From JBEIUL01 sp044356865 (GTDB lineage: Bacteria > Planctomycetota > Phycisphaerae > Phycisphaerales > SM1A02): a stretch of DNA of 24,952 nucleotides. Numbering within the stretch: position 1 is the stretch's first letter; each line of letters begins with the position of its first letter. Of the stretch, positions 7,700-14,686 are shown in pieces. A program made the translations under genes and the position numbers. The stretch is taken from contig JBIKVN010000015.1 of assembly GCA_044356865.1 (NCBI GenBank), positions 1-24,952 on the forward strand. Reading direction: 5' to 3'. The notes under the pieces are model-generated. The model ran no database searches. It saw only the letters and a program-made list of their open reading frames with translations, and was not told the DNA's origin.

Positions 7700-8823
7700 C
7701 GCGCTCCCGCGAGGGCCGGGCGCCCGCCGCGGGCCATCCACTGCGCCACGAGATTCGCCAGCACGTGCTTGAGATTCAGGTGCCGCCGGATCGCCTCGTC
7801 GGCGACGTCCAGTACCGCGGTGAATCCCGCCCGCCACGCCGCCGCGGCCTCGTCGCCGGCGGCGGCCGCGGCCCGCAACTCGTCGCGGACATGCAAGGCA
7901 AGCGTCGCAAGCAACAGCCGCGAACCGAGCCGATTCGCGGCGTCCTTGCTCGCCTTCGGGTTCTCCTTCACGATCGACTCGGCGCATGCGGCGATGAGTT
8001 CGGCGAGGCGCTCGGACAGCCGCGGATCGAACGTGCCCCGCTCGAGGTCGCGGAACGCCGGCAGGATCTCCTTCGCCCACTCGTGGACCCCGCGACGGAA
8101 CGCGGTCGAGAACTCGCCCGGCGAGCCGTCGGCGAAACGCCGCAGCCACTCGAGCGACTCGGGATCGCCGGCCAGCGACGCGGCCGCGCCGTTCCGCACG
8201 AGCCAGGCCTTCATCGCGTCGGCATCGAGCGGCGCGAACGCCACCCGCTGGCAGCGGCTGCGGATCGTCGGCAGCAGGCGATCCTCGCGGGTCGTGACCA
8301 GGATGAGGTAGGTGCCCGACGGCGGCTCCTCGAGGGTCTTGAGCAGCGAGTTCTGGCCGACCGAATCAAGCAGCTCGGCCTCGTCGATGACGAACACCTT
8401 GCCGTGCCCGAGGTAGGCGGTGCGGGCGACCGGCGCGTCGAGCATCCGCCCGTCGACCTCGCCGCCCAGCATGAGCTCGCGCAGCAGATCCACCGGGATG
8501 TTGGTCTGCTTGCGGTCGCGGAGGCTCGCGATCGAACTATCCTCGGTCCGCTCCTTGCGGATGACGACCAGGTCCGGGTGCGTCCCCGAATCGACCAGCG
8601 ACGCGACCTTGCCGGCGGCCGGGGCCCGGAACTCGGCGAGGCCGCGCGGATCGACCGCCGGGTCGAGCAGCAGCCGGGCGAACTCCATCGCCGTCGTGAA
8701 CTTCCCGACGCCCGCCGGCCCGTGGAATACCCACGCATGGTGGACATGCCCGCCCGCCATCGCCGCCTTCAGCGTCTCGAGGGCCCGGTCCTGACCGAGG
8801 ATGGACGGGCGGCCGCCGCTCAC
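7696..8823 (-). CDS. holB: DNA polymerase III delta' subunit
   Basis: A 375-residue clamp-loader subunit that helps load the sliding clamp on primed DNA. It opens with SILGQDRALETLK. Walker A follows as GPAGVGKFT with Lys41, Walker B as VFVIDEAE at 143-150, and the sensor/arginine-finger motif TIRSRCQRV has Arg190 in SRC. LLKTLEEPPSGTYLILVTT is typical of delta'. The Cys cluster of the zinc module found in gamma/tau and many delta' proteins is not evident. The C-terminal 170 residues are helical, as in the collar domain. The start is the GTG at 8823, which overlaps the TGA of the upstream gene (GTGA). A longer upstream frame is only the antisense-free extension into that gene. Confidence 0.9.
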   Translation of the reverse strand: MSGGRPSILGQDRALETLKAAMAGGHVHHAWVFHGPAGVGKFTTAMEFARLLLDPAVDPRGLAEFRAPAAGKVASLVDSGTHPDLVVIRKERTEDSSIASLRDRKQTNIPVDLLRELMLGGEVDGRMLDAPVARTAYLGHGKVFVIDEAELLDSVGQNSLLKTLEEPPSGTYLILVTTREDRLLPTIRSRCQRVAFAPLDADAMKAWLVRNGAAASLAGDPESLEWLRRFADGSPGEFSTAFRRGVHEWAKEILPAFRDLERGTFDPRLSERLAELIAACAESIVKENPKASKDAANRLGSRLLLATLALHVRDELRAAAAAGDEAAAAWRAGFTAVLDVADEAIRRHLNLKHVLANLVAQWMARGGRPALAGAR

Positions 8824-9746
8824 TTTGGCACCTCGACGAGCCGGGGCCCCTGGGGCCGCGTCCGCCCCTCGGGCTTCCGCGGGTCGATCGGCACCAGCAC
8901 CTCCTCGCCGTTGACGAGGTGCTTCGGGAACTTCTTCATGAGGTCTTCCACCTCGGGATCGAAGAGGGTCGACTTCGGGTCGTAGGCGTCCTTCCCGAAC
9001 GCCCCGATCGTCACCGAGCTGATCTGCCGGTCGTCGTCGTGGTGGACGAAGGCGAGGAAGCCCTTGGCCCGCAACTCGCGGCAGTACTTCTCGGCGGCGG
9101 CCCGGACGTCGTCCCACTTCAGGCTGCGGTCGCCGAAGGTGCTCCAGGCCGCAACCTGCAGCGAGTAGAGCGGATGGATGTCGGGGTTGAGGTCCCGGAG
9201 GTGGCGGATGTCGAAGGGACTCGGCTTGCGGTTCTCGTCGGTGACGGTGATCCGCGTCAGGATCACCCCCGCGAAGGGGAGGGCGCGATCGACCGCGATC
9301 GCCTTCACCTTCTTCAGACGCTCCTGCGCCTTGGGGTCACTTGGACCCGAATACCGGCCAAGCACGATCACCGAACCCTTCGGCACCCGGCGAACCACGC
9401 AATCGGCCAGTTCGGGGAACTGGCTGGCCAGCCGATCGCGGGCCGTCCGGGCCAAGGTGACATGGTCGTCCTGCGTGAAGCTTGCGATCAGGATCGACCA
9501 CGCCGGTCCGCCGTCGTCGGTGGGCTTCTCTTGGCTCGGTGAACCGGGCTTCGAAGTGCCGGACCCGGGGTTCGCGGGCTTGGCCGGAGACGAATCCTTC
9601 CGCCGCAAGTCGGGGACGGTCTCGTCGCCGTCGTCCCACAGGGGGGGCGAGGCGGGAGGCGGGGATTTCTGGGCTAGGGCCAACGGGGCGACGGCCAAGG
9701 TCGCGAGCAGCGACGTCAGCCACGGGAAAGGCATCCGGTTGAGCAA
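8820..9746 (-). CDS. secreted protein with two SPOR-like segments
   Basis: A 308-residue exported protein, first gene of the holB operon. After a signal peptide (PWLTSLLATLAVAPLALA) there is a Pro/Ser/Lys-rich linker (about residues 25-80). Two segments follow with a SPOR-like pattern: WSILIASFTQ with a helix and VIVLGRYSG near 82-155, and YSLQVAAWS with a helix and SVTIGAFG near 195-265. SPOR domains bind denuded peptidoglycan glycan at division sites; the resemblance here is by pattern only. The TTG at 9746 is preferred because GGAG lies 7 nt upstream (9754-9757). An ATG four codons downstream at 9734 has poorer spacing but would still leave a full signal peptide. Linkage to a replication gene is unusual but may be incidental. 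Confidence 0.65.
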   Translation of the reverse strand: MLNRMPFPWLTSLLATLAVAPLALAQKSPPPASPPLWDDGDETVPDLRRKDSSPAKPANPGSGTSKPGSPSQEKPTDDGGPAWSILIASFTQDDHVTLARTARDRLASQFPELADCVVRRVPKGSVIVLGRYSGPSDPKAQERLKKVKAIAVDRALPFAGVILTRITVTDENRKPSPFDIRHLRDLNPDIHPLYSLQVAAWSTFGDRSLKWDDVRAAAEKYCRELRAKGFLAFVHHDDDRQISSVTIGAFGKDAYDPKSTLFDPEVEDLMKKFPKHLVNGEEVLVPIDPRKPEGRTRPQGPRLVEVPK

Positions 9747-10026
9747 TGCGATTCTCCACGGCGAGCCTGCCGGGCTCGACCGAACTGAAGTCTACCGCAA
9801 ACCCATCGCCGGCCGCACCTTGCGAAAGGGCCCGGACTTGCGGGCGATCTGACCCAATCTTCAAGCGATTTCGCAGGTCGGACCGATCGATGGTGTCCGG
9901 CAGGATGCCGTCGTCGGTTGCGTGTTCCGACGGAGTGTTTCGCGAAGCCAGGACGGTCTTCCTTCCCTTACGCTCACCTCGGCGACATACTCCTCCGTAC
10001 TCGCCGAAGTGAAGGAGCGACTTGCC
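9747..10026. other. 280-bp divergent intergenic region
   Basis: This gap separates the minus-strand holB operon from the plus-strand flgM-like gene and must hold promoters for both. I see a TANNNT hexamer, TACGCT, at 9969-9974 on the plus strand and a hairpin at 9980-10006, but no convincing -35 and no sigma-28-type element. Short open frames across it lack ribosome binding sites and family resemblance. Confidence 0.4.
9980..10006 (+). promoter_or_regulatory. leader hairpin or operator before the flgM-like gene
   Basis: CGGCGA (9980-9985) and TCGCCG (10001-10006) are inverted repeats, with an inner TAC/GTA pair (9988-9990 and 9998-10000). The element ends 5 nt before the ribosome binding site AAGGAG. 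It could be an RNA hairpin that gates translation or a protein operator. Confidence 0.35.
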
Positions 10027-10326
10027 ATGCCAGACATCGGTCCCGTCGGTTTCGGTTCACCCCTCGCCAGCGTCCACTCGGTCTCGCGGGTGTCGTTCGA
10101 CTCCGCGCCGCGGGCGGCCGCGTCGACCGGAGCCTCCCGGGCCGAGACCCGCGACCGCGTCGAGCTGTCGGATCACGCACGGATGCTTGATCGGCTGCGT
10201 TCGATGCCGGCGTATCGCGCCGACAAGGTGGCGGAAGCCCGAGCCGCGATCGAAAGCGGCACCTACGAGTCGCCCGCCCGGCTGCAGGCTGCGGTCGAGA
10301 AGTTGATGGGCGATCTCGAGGCCTGA
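10027..10326 (+). CDS. FlgM-like anti-sigma factor
   Basis: A 99-residue protein. The C-terminal half fits the FlgM anti-sigma-28 domain: VELSDHARML, then RADKVAEARAAIESGTYESP and a final amphipathic helix. FlgM holds the flagellar sigma factor inactive until it is exported. The N-terminal half is low complexity and probably disordered, also usual for FlgM. The ATG at 10027 is chosen over an upstream in-frame ATG at 9922 because AAGGAG (10012-10017) lies 9 nt before it, and because the extension has no family resemblance. No flagellar gene is in the window, so the partner sigma factor is unknown. A strong terminator follows, making this a single-gene transcript. Confidence 0.75.
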   Translation: MPDIGPVGFGSPLASVHSVSRVSFDSAPRAAASTGASRAETRDRVELSDHARMLDRLRSMPAYRADKVAEARAAIESGTYESPARLQAAVEKLMGDLEA

Positions 10327-10360
10327 GCGGGTCAACCTGACTCACTGAGTCGATTTCACG

Positions 10361-10390
10361 ACGGCGGCCGCTCCGGTGGCCGCCGTTTCT
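10361..10390 (+). terminator. rho-independent terminator after the flgM-like gene
   Basis: A perfect 9-bp stem, ACGGCGGCC (10361-10369) with GGCCGCCGT (10378-10386), has an 8-nt loop and is followed by TTCTCATTT. It sits between two convergent genes. In the minus direction it lacks a T tract, so it serves mainly the plus strand. Confidence 0.7.
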
Positions 10391-10394
10391 CATT

Positions 10395-11021
10395 TCACGC
10401 CAGGCAGGCGATTGCGGCGGCGATGCCGCGGGTGGTGGTGGCCGCGTCCATCGACGGTCGCGGCCGCGGCGAACCGACCGCCTGCTCGGGCAACGACGGA
10501 ACGTGGATGAAGCCGCACGGAACCGGTCGGCGCTTCGACGCCGTCCCGAGTTGATGCAGGGCGACGTACATCACCTCGTTGCAGAGGAAGGTGCCCGCCG
10601 AGTTCGAGAGCGAGCACGGGACGCCGGCGGCGACCACCGAGGCCAGCATCTTCCGCAGCGGCAGGGTCGCGAAGATGGCGTCCGGCCCACCGCGGACCAC
10701 CGGCCGGTCGGTGACGACCCGGCCTGCGTTGTCGGCGATCCGGTAGTCGCGAAGGTTGACGGCGAGGCGTTCGAGCTGGATGGCGGGGCTGTCGCCGTGT
10801 TCGCCAAGCAGGACGACCGCGTCCGGCCGGATCCGACCGAGAGCCGCGAGCAGAAGCTTGCCGGCGGTGACGCCGACCACCGGCAGGACCTCGATCGCGA
10901 GGTCGACGCCGGGAATCGCCGTCCCGGCCAAGCGCGAGGCGACCTCCGCCGAGGGGTTCACCCGGCTGCCCGCGAAGGGTTCGAAGCCGGTCACGAGCAC
11001 CCGAGTTGGTTTCCTCTTCAT
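10395..11021 (-). CDS. pcp: pyrrolidone-carboxylate peptidase (peptidase C15)
   Basis: A 208-residue cytoplasmic cysteine peptidase that removes N-terminal pyroglutamate from peptides. The N-terminal signature VLVTGFEPFAGSRVNPS is intact. The expected catalytic triad is complete and at the usual positions: Glu84 in QLERLAVN, Cys147 in NSAGTFLCNE and His173 in GFIHVPSLPEQ. The length matches the family (about 200-220). The ATG at 11021 opens directly into the signature strand. The C-terminal tail is Pro/Arg-rich and may be slightly extended compared with relatives. The gene is divergent from the NrtR-like gene across an 80-bp gap and convergent with the flgM-like gene. Confidence 0.93.
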   Translation of the reverse strand: MKRKPTRVLVTGFEPFAGSRVNPSAEVASRLAGTAIPGVDLAIEVLPVVGVTAGKLLLAALGRIRPDAVVLLGEHGDSPAIQLERLAVNLRDYRIADNAGRVVTDRPVVRGGPDAIFATLPLRKMLASVVAAGVPCSLSNSAGTFLCNEVMYVALHQLGTASKRRPVPCGFIHVPSLPEQAVGSPRPRPSMDAATTTRGIAAAIACLA

Positions 11022-11032
11022 CGCCCGGGCAT

Positions 11033-11061
11033 TTGACGGACGCCGCGGTCGCGAGTCAAAT
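11033..11061 (+). promoter_or_regulatory. sigma-70-type promoter of the NrtR-like gene
   Basis: TTGACG (11033-11038) is five of six to the -35 consensus. It is separated by exactly 17 bp from TCAAAT (11056-11061), four of six to the -10. Transcription would begin near 11068, giving a leader of about 34 nt with AAGGAGG at 11091-11097 before the GTG start. Confidence 0.6.
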
Positions 11062-11068
11062 CGACTCG
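11052..11068. promoter_or_regulatory. palindromic operator candidate over the -10 box
   Basis: CGAGTC (11052-11057), AAATC (11058-11062) and GACTCG (11063-11068) form a perfect 6-bp inverted repeat. Allowing one inserted base, it extends to CGCGAGTC/GACTCGTCGCG. It covers the -10 hexamer and the expected start point, where a repressor would block transcription. The adjacent regulator is the obvious candidate to bind here. Confidence 0.5.
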
Positions 11069-11101
11069 TCGCGTCATGTCCACCGGTGGCAAGGAGGCCC
11101 C

Positions 11102-11899
11102 GTGCCCAGCGTCGTCGTTCCCTGCGTTCCCCTTCGGCTCGTACACGATCAATTGGCGGTGTGGCTCCGGCCGGGCGGCGACGGAATCTGGTCGCTGCCA
11201 AGCGAAGAGCTGCGCGACCGCGAGTCGATCGAACACACCGTGCGCCGCGTGATCGCGTCGCTGCCCTTCGCCCGCGAGGTCACGCGGCACTCCTCGTGCG
11301 GGGTCTTCTCCGAGCCCGATCGCGTGCCGCACCGGCACGAGATCGCGATCGCCTCGTGGATCGTGGTGCGGGCACCGGTGTCCCGGCCGGGCGAAGCGAC
11401 GGCGCTCTCCGATCCGTCCGACGAGTCGCCGCGCTGGTTCCCGATCGACGAGTTGCCGCGGCTGGTCGACGACCATCTCGCGATCGCCCGGGCCGGCCTC
11501 GACGCCCTGCGGCGCGAGACCCTCGCCGACCCGGTGACCCGCCGGTTGCTGCCGCGGCATCTCCTTTTCGACGCGAACGACGAGTTCGGGGCCGAGCGCG
11601 ACGACCAGCCGCGCCTGCCACCGCTCTTCGGCCTGCTGCCCGACCCCTTCCCGCTGTCGGCGATCCGCCGGTTCTACGAGATGCTCTTCGCCGAGGAGCT
11701 CGCCCGCGGCGGCATCGACCGCGGCAACTTCCGCCGCAAGCTGCTCGAGCTCAAGCCGACCGGCGTGCTGAAGGACCTGCCGATCTTCCAGAAGAACGTG
11801 CGGCACCGCGCCGCCCAGCTCTTCACCTTCGACCCGCGAGCCTGGGAGCGATGGATCGCCGGCGAGGCGACCGTCGGCGACCGCGGCGAGAGCAACTGA
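11102..11899 (+). CDS. NrtR-like Nudix-related transcriptional regulator
   Basis: A 265-residue protein with an N-terminal Nudix-like domain (about residues 1-130) and a C-terminal winged helix (about 183-250). The winged helix strongly recalls NrtR, the ADP-ribose-sensing repressor of NAD genes: FGLLPDPFPLSAIRRFYEML, then DRGNFRRKLLELKPTGVLKD and RAAQLFTFDP. The Nudix box is badly degraded. Where relatives have LPGG with EExxE, this protein reads WSLPSEELRDRESIEHTVRR (30-49), so hydrolysis is unlikely and a ligand-sensing role is more plausible. A 50-residue spacer between the domains is longer than usual. The GTG at 11102 is fixed by AAGGAGG 4 nt upstream. No NAD biosynthesis gene is nearby, so the ligand and targets are open. 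Confidence 0.78.
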   Translation: MPSVVVPCVPLRLVHDQLAVWLRPGGDGIWSLPSEELRDRESIEHTVRRVIASLPFAREVTRHSSCGVFSEPDRVPHRHEIAIASWIVVRAPVSRPGEATALSDPSDESPRWFPIDELPRLVDDHLAIARAGLDALRRETLADPVTRRLLPRHLLFDANDEFGAERDDQPRLPPLFGLLPDPFPLSAIRRFYEMLFAEELARGGIDRGNFRRKLLELKPTGVLKDLPIFQKNVRHRAAQLFTFDPRAWERWIAGEATVGDRGESN

Positions 11900-11918
11900 G
11901 CCGGGGAAAGTGAAGGCC

Positions 11919-12539
11919 ATGAGCGACAGCCCGTACACCCGTGGCCGTCGCCGCCCGCACGGGGTCTTCTGCCTCGAGGCCGACTGGCCGCAGATGCGCC
12001 GCGGGCACACCGTGAAGCCGCTGCTCGATGTGCTGCGGGCGTCGATGCTCGAGGTGCCGTCGATCCATCGCCATGTGGCCACGCACGACAGCCTGCTCTA
12101 CTACCTCGGGAAGTGGACGCAGAAGGCCCACGCCGACTTCCGCATCCTGTACTTCGCGGTGCACGGGGTCGCGGGCGAGGTGCAGTTCGGCGACCTGCGG
12201 CTGAACTCGAACTGCGTGCATCTCGACCTGCTCGAGGAGCATCTCGCCGGCAAGTGCGCCGGCCGCCTCCTCCACTGCTCGAGCTGCCGGACCATCGACC
12301 TGCCCGCGGCGCGGATCCAGCGGTTTCTCGCGCGGACCGGCGCCCTCGGCATCTCGGGCTACCTCGGCGACGTCGACTGGGTCCGTTCGATCGTGTTCGA
12401 TCTGGCGTTCCTCGCGACGCTGCAGGAGAACGCGATGACCGGGCCGGGGCTGCGGGCGGTGCGGACGAAGATGCTCGAGCGGCATTCCCGCGAGGCGAAG
12501 CGGCTGCGCTTCGACCTGATCCTGCGGACCGGGCGGTGA
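11919..12539 (+). CDS. DUF6642-like protein with apparent His/Cys (CHAT/caspase-like) pair
   Basis: A 206-residue cytoplasmic-looking protein without signal peptide. Its layout resembles a small caspase/CHAT-type fold. GVFCLEADW opens the first strand, ILYFAVHGVAGEV provides a strand ending in His82-Gly83, and GRLLHCSSCRTIDLP provides a second strand ending in Cys123 (or Cys120). GALGISGYLGDVDW follows. A VHG strand followed about 40 residues later by a strand-end Cys is the hallmark of clan CD cysteine peptidases. I recall this arrangement from the DUF6642 family, but the name is from memory. The gene starts 19 bp after the NrtR-like gene, so the two probably form one operon. The ATG at 11919 is preferred; an in-frame GTG at 11910 would add three residues. 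Confidence 0.6.
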   Translation: MSDSPYTRGRRRPHGVFCLEADWPQMRRGHTVKPLLDVLRASMLEVPSIHRHVATHDSLLYYLGKWTQKAHADFRILYFAVHGVAGEVQFGDLRLNSNCVHLDLLEEHLAGKCAGRLLHCSSCRTIDLPAARIQRFLARTGALGISGYLGDVDWVRSIVFDLAFLATLQENAMTGPGLRAVRTKMLERHSREAKRLRFDLILRTGR

Positions 12540-12559
12540 GAAACCCGGCGTCGCACCGT

Positions 12560-12565
12560 TACCAT
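12560..12565 (+). promoter_or_regulatory. candidate -10 box (TACCAT) before the ThuA gene
   Basis: TACCAT fits TANNNT and ends 9 bp before the ATG at 12574. No Shine-Dalgarno sequence is present. As with the gene at 384, this would give a leaderless or nearly leaderless mRNA. Confidence 0.3.
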
Positions 12566-12573
12566 CGGCGCCC

Positions 12574-13491
12574 ATGAGAACCGCGCCGCGTTCCTCCCGT
12601 CCGCCGCTGGCCGCCTGGGCGACCCTCGCCCTCGGCATGAGCGCCCTTCTCGGCCTGACCGCTTCCGCCACCGATCCGCCGCCGCCTGAGCTGCCGCGGG
12701 TGCTGGTCTTCTCGAAGACCGCGGGATTCCGCCACGACTCGATTCCCGACGGCATCGCGGCGCTTCGCGAGATCGGCGCGGGCGACGGCAAGGAGCCGGC
12801 GATCTTCGCGATCGACGCGACCGAGGACCCCGCGGCCTTCACGCCGGAGAACCTGAAGCGATACGCGTGCGTGGTGTTCCTGTCGACGACCGGCAACGTG
12901 CTGGATGACCCGCAGCAGGCCGCCTTCGAAGGCTACATCCGCCGCGGCGGCGGCTACGCGGGCATTCACGCCGCCAGCGACACCGAGTTCGAATGGCCCT
13001 GGTACGGCAAGCTCGTCGGGGCGTACTTCGTGACGCATCCCGAGATCCAGCCGGCGACGATTTTCGTCGAGAACCGCACCCATCCCTCGACGCGGCACCT
13101 CGGCGACCTGTGGCAACGGACCGACGAGTGGTACGTCTTCAACCAGAACCCGCGGCCGCGGGTCCGCGTGCTGATGTCGCTCGACGAGTCGAGCTACAAG
13201 GGCGGCGGCATGGGCGGCGACCATCCGATCGCGTGGTGCCACGACTTCGACGGCGGTCGCGCCTGGTACACCGGCGGCGGCCACACCTCGGCCAGCTTCT
13301 CCGAGCCGAAGTTCCGCGAGCACCTCGAGGGCGGGATCCTGTGGGCCGGACGGCTGCCCGGCGGCGAGGAGAGACCCGCGGGCTCGCCGCCGTCGCGCGA
13401 GCCGGCGCCCGCGCCGGCACCGGCCGCGCCCGCCTCGAACCCGGATCCTTCGCAACCGAATCCGCTCAGCCATCCCGCGCCCGCGCCATGA
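12574..13491 (+). CDS. secreted ThuA domain protein
   Basis: A 305-residue exported protein. An Arg-rich start and hydrophobic core (LAAWATLALGMSALLGL, cleavage probably after TASA) form the signal peptide. The ThuA domain (about residues 40-265) is a class I glutamine amidotransferase-like fold: VLVFSKTAGFRHDSIPDG, then GYAGIHAASDTEFEWPWYG, YFVTHPEIQPA, DEWYVFNQNPRP and the closing GGRAWYTGGGHTSASFSEP. ThuA proteins are named from trehalose utilisation and are abundant in Planctomycetota, where they are linked to sugar catabolism; the reaction is not established. The last 38 residues are a Pro/Ala/Ser-rich tail of unknown role. Its TGA overlaps the ATG of the next gene (ATGA), so export and cytoplasmic partner are cotranslated. 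Confidence 0.88.
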   Translation: MRTAPRSSRPPLAAWATLALGMSALLGLTASATDPPPPELPRVLVFSKTAGFRHDSIPDGIAALREIGAGDGKEPAIFAIDATEDPAAFTPENLKRYACVVFLSTTGNVLDDPQQAAFEGYIRRGGGYAGIHAASDTEFEWPWYGKLVGAYFVTHPEIQPATIFVENRTHPSTRHLGDLWQRTDEWYVFNQNPRPRVRVLMSLDESSYKGGGMGGDHPIAWCHDFDGGRAWYTGGGHTSASFSEPKFREHLEGGILWAGRLPGGEERPAGSPPSREPAPAPAPAAPASNPDPSQPNPLSHPAPAP

Positions 13492-14573
13492 ACACGCCCC
13501 CGCTCTTCACGCCCCTCACGCTCGGTCCGATCACGCTGCGGAACCGGATCGTCGTCGCCCCGATGTGCCAGTACTCGGCCCGCGACGGCGACGCGACGGC
13601 CTGGCACCACGTGCATCTCGGTTCGCTCGCAAGCGGCGGCCCGGGCCTCGTGCTGCTCGAGGCGACCGCCGTCGAGCCGCGGGGGCGCATCACGCCCGAG
13701 GACCTCGGCCTCTGGTCCGACGCCAACGAGCGGGCGCTGGCGGCGGCGATCGCGACCGTGCGCGAGGCGGCCCCGGGCGTGCCGCTCGGGATCCAGCTCG
13801 CGCACGCCGGCCGCAAGGCCTCGTGCTTCCGACCCTGGTCGGGCCGCGGTCCGGTGCCGCGCGAGCAGGGCGGCTGGGAGACGATCGGCCCGTCGCCGCT
13901 GAACACCGGCACGCTGCCGCTGCCCCGCGAGATGGGCGAACGCGAACTCGCCGAGGTGCGCGACGCGTTCGTCACCGCCACGCATCGGGCGATCCGCCTC
14001 GGCTTCGAGGCGATCGAGCTGCACTCGGCCCACGGCTACCTGATGTCGAGTTTCCTCTCGCCGCTCGCGAACCATCGCACCGACCGCTACGGCGGCTCGC
14101 TCGAGAACCGCATGCGCTTCCCGCTCGAGGTCTTCGCGGCGATGCGGGAGGCGGTGGGAGGCTCACGCATCCTCGGCATCCGCTTCTCGGGCACCGACTG
14201 GGCCGAGGGCGGCTGGACGGTCGACGAGTCGGTGATCTACGCCCGCGAACTCAAGGCCAGCGGCGCCGACTATGTCCACGTCTCGAGCGGCGGCAACGCG
14301 ACGGTGCAGGTCGAGGCGAAGCCGGGCTGGCAGGTCCCGCTCGCGGCGGCGGTGCGACGCGGCAGCGGCGCGATCACCATCGCGGTCGGCGAGCTCGGCG
14401 ACCCGACGCTCGCGAACGCGACGATCGAGGACGGCCACGCGGATCTCGTCGCCCTCGGCAAGACCGCGCTTCGCGAGCCGCACTGGCCCTGGCGGGCCGC
14501 CCGCGAACTCGGGCTGAAGCCGTCGGAAGCGGTGACGATGCCCGGGCCGTACGGGTGGTGCGTGGGTGGATAA
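13488..14573 (+). CDS. Old Yellow Enzyme family NADH:flavin oxidoreductase, YqjM-like
   Basis: A 361-residue FMN-dependent ene-reductase that reduces activated C=C bonds (enones, enals) with NAD(P)H. The barrel motifs are all visible: LFTPLTLGPITLRNRIVVAP, MCQYSA with Cys27 equivalent to the redox-tuning Cys of YqjM, then GIQLAHAGRKAS and IELHSAHGYLMSSFLSPL. His179 and His182 bind substrate. NHRTDRYGGSLENRMRFPLE and the FMN phosphate site VALGKTALREPHW follow. The length fits the thermophilic-like OYE subgroup. It is coupled by ATGA to the ThuA gene. The physiological substrate is unknown; the pairing hints at a keto-sugar or an oxidised natural product, but that is conjecture. Confidence 0.92.
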   Translation: MNTPPLFTPLTLGPITLRNRIVVAPMCQYSARDGDATAWHHVHLGSLASGGPGLVLLEATAVEPRGRITPEDLGLWSDANERALAAAIATVREAAPGVPLGIQLAHAGRKASCFRPWSGRGPVPREQGGWETIGPSPLNTGTLPLPREMGERELAEVRDAFVTATHRAIRLGFEAIELHSAHGYLMSSFLSPLANHRTDRYGGSLENRMRFPLEVFAAMREAVGGSRILGIRFSGTDWAEGGWTVDESVIYARELKASGADYVHVSSGGNATVQVEAKPGWQVPLAAAVRRGSGAITIAVGELGDPTLANATIEDGHADLVALGKTALREPHWPWRAARELGLKPSEAVTMPGPYGWCVGG

Positions 14574-14575
14574 GC

Positions 14576-14630
14576 GGCCGAAAGCCCGAAGTCGGCGGGC
14601 GGAAATGCCGACGTTTCATCGCCTTCGGCC
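14576..14630 (+). other. nested inverted repeats between the OYE gene and the glycan cluster
   Basis: An outer pair, GGCCGAA (14576-14582) with TTCGGCC (14624-14630), encloses an inner pair, GTCGGC (14591-14596) with GCCGAC (14607-14612), which is followed by GTTTC. The inner hairpin could be a weak terminator for the ThuA-OYE transcript. The structure fills most of the 113-bp gap. No convincing promoter for the next gene is seen, although CACAAT at 14637-14642 is -10-like. Confidence 0.35.
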
Positions 14631-14686
14631 CCTCCGCACAATGAAGCATCCCTCCGAAGCCGCCCCATCGTGAACCGAGATCCGCC

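Noticed and set aside
9922..10026. Upstream ATG start for the FlgM-like gene
   Set aside because: It has no ribosome binding site, and the extra residues are unlike FlgM; AAGGAG precedes the ATG at 10027.
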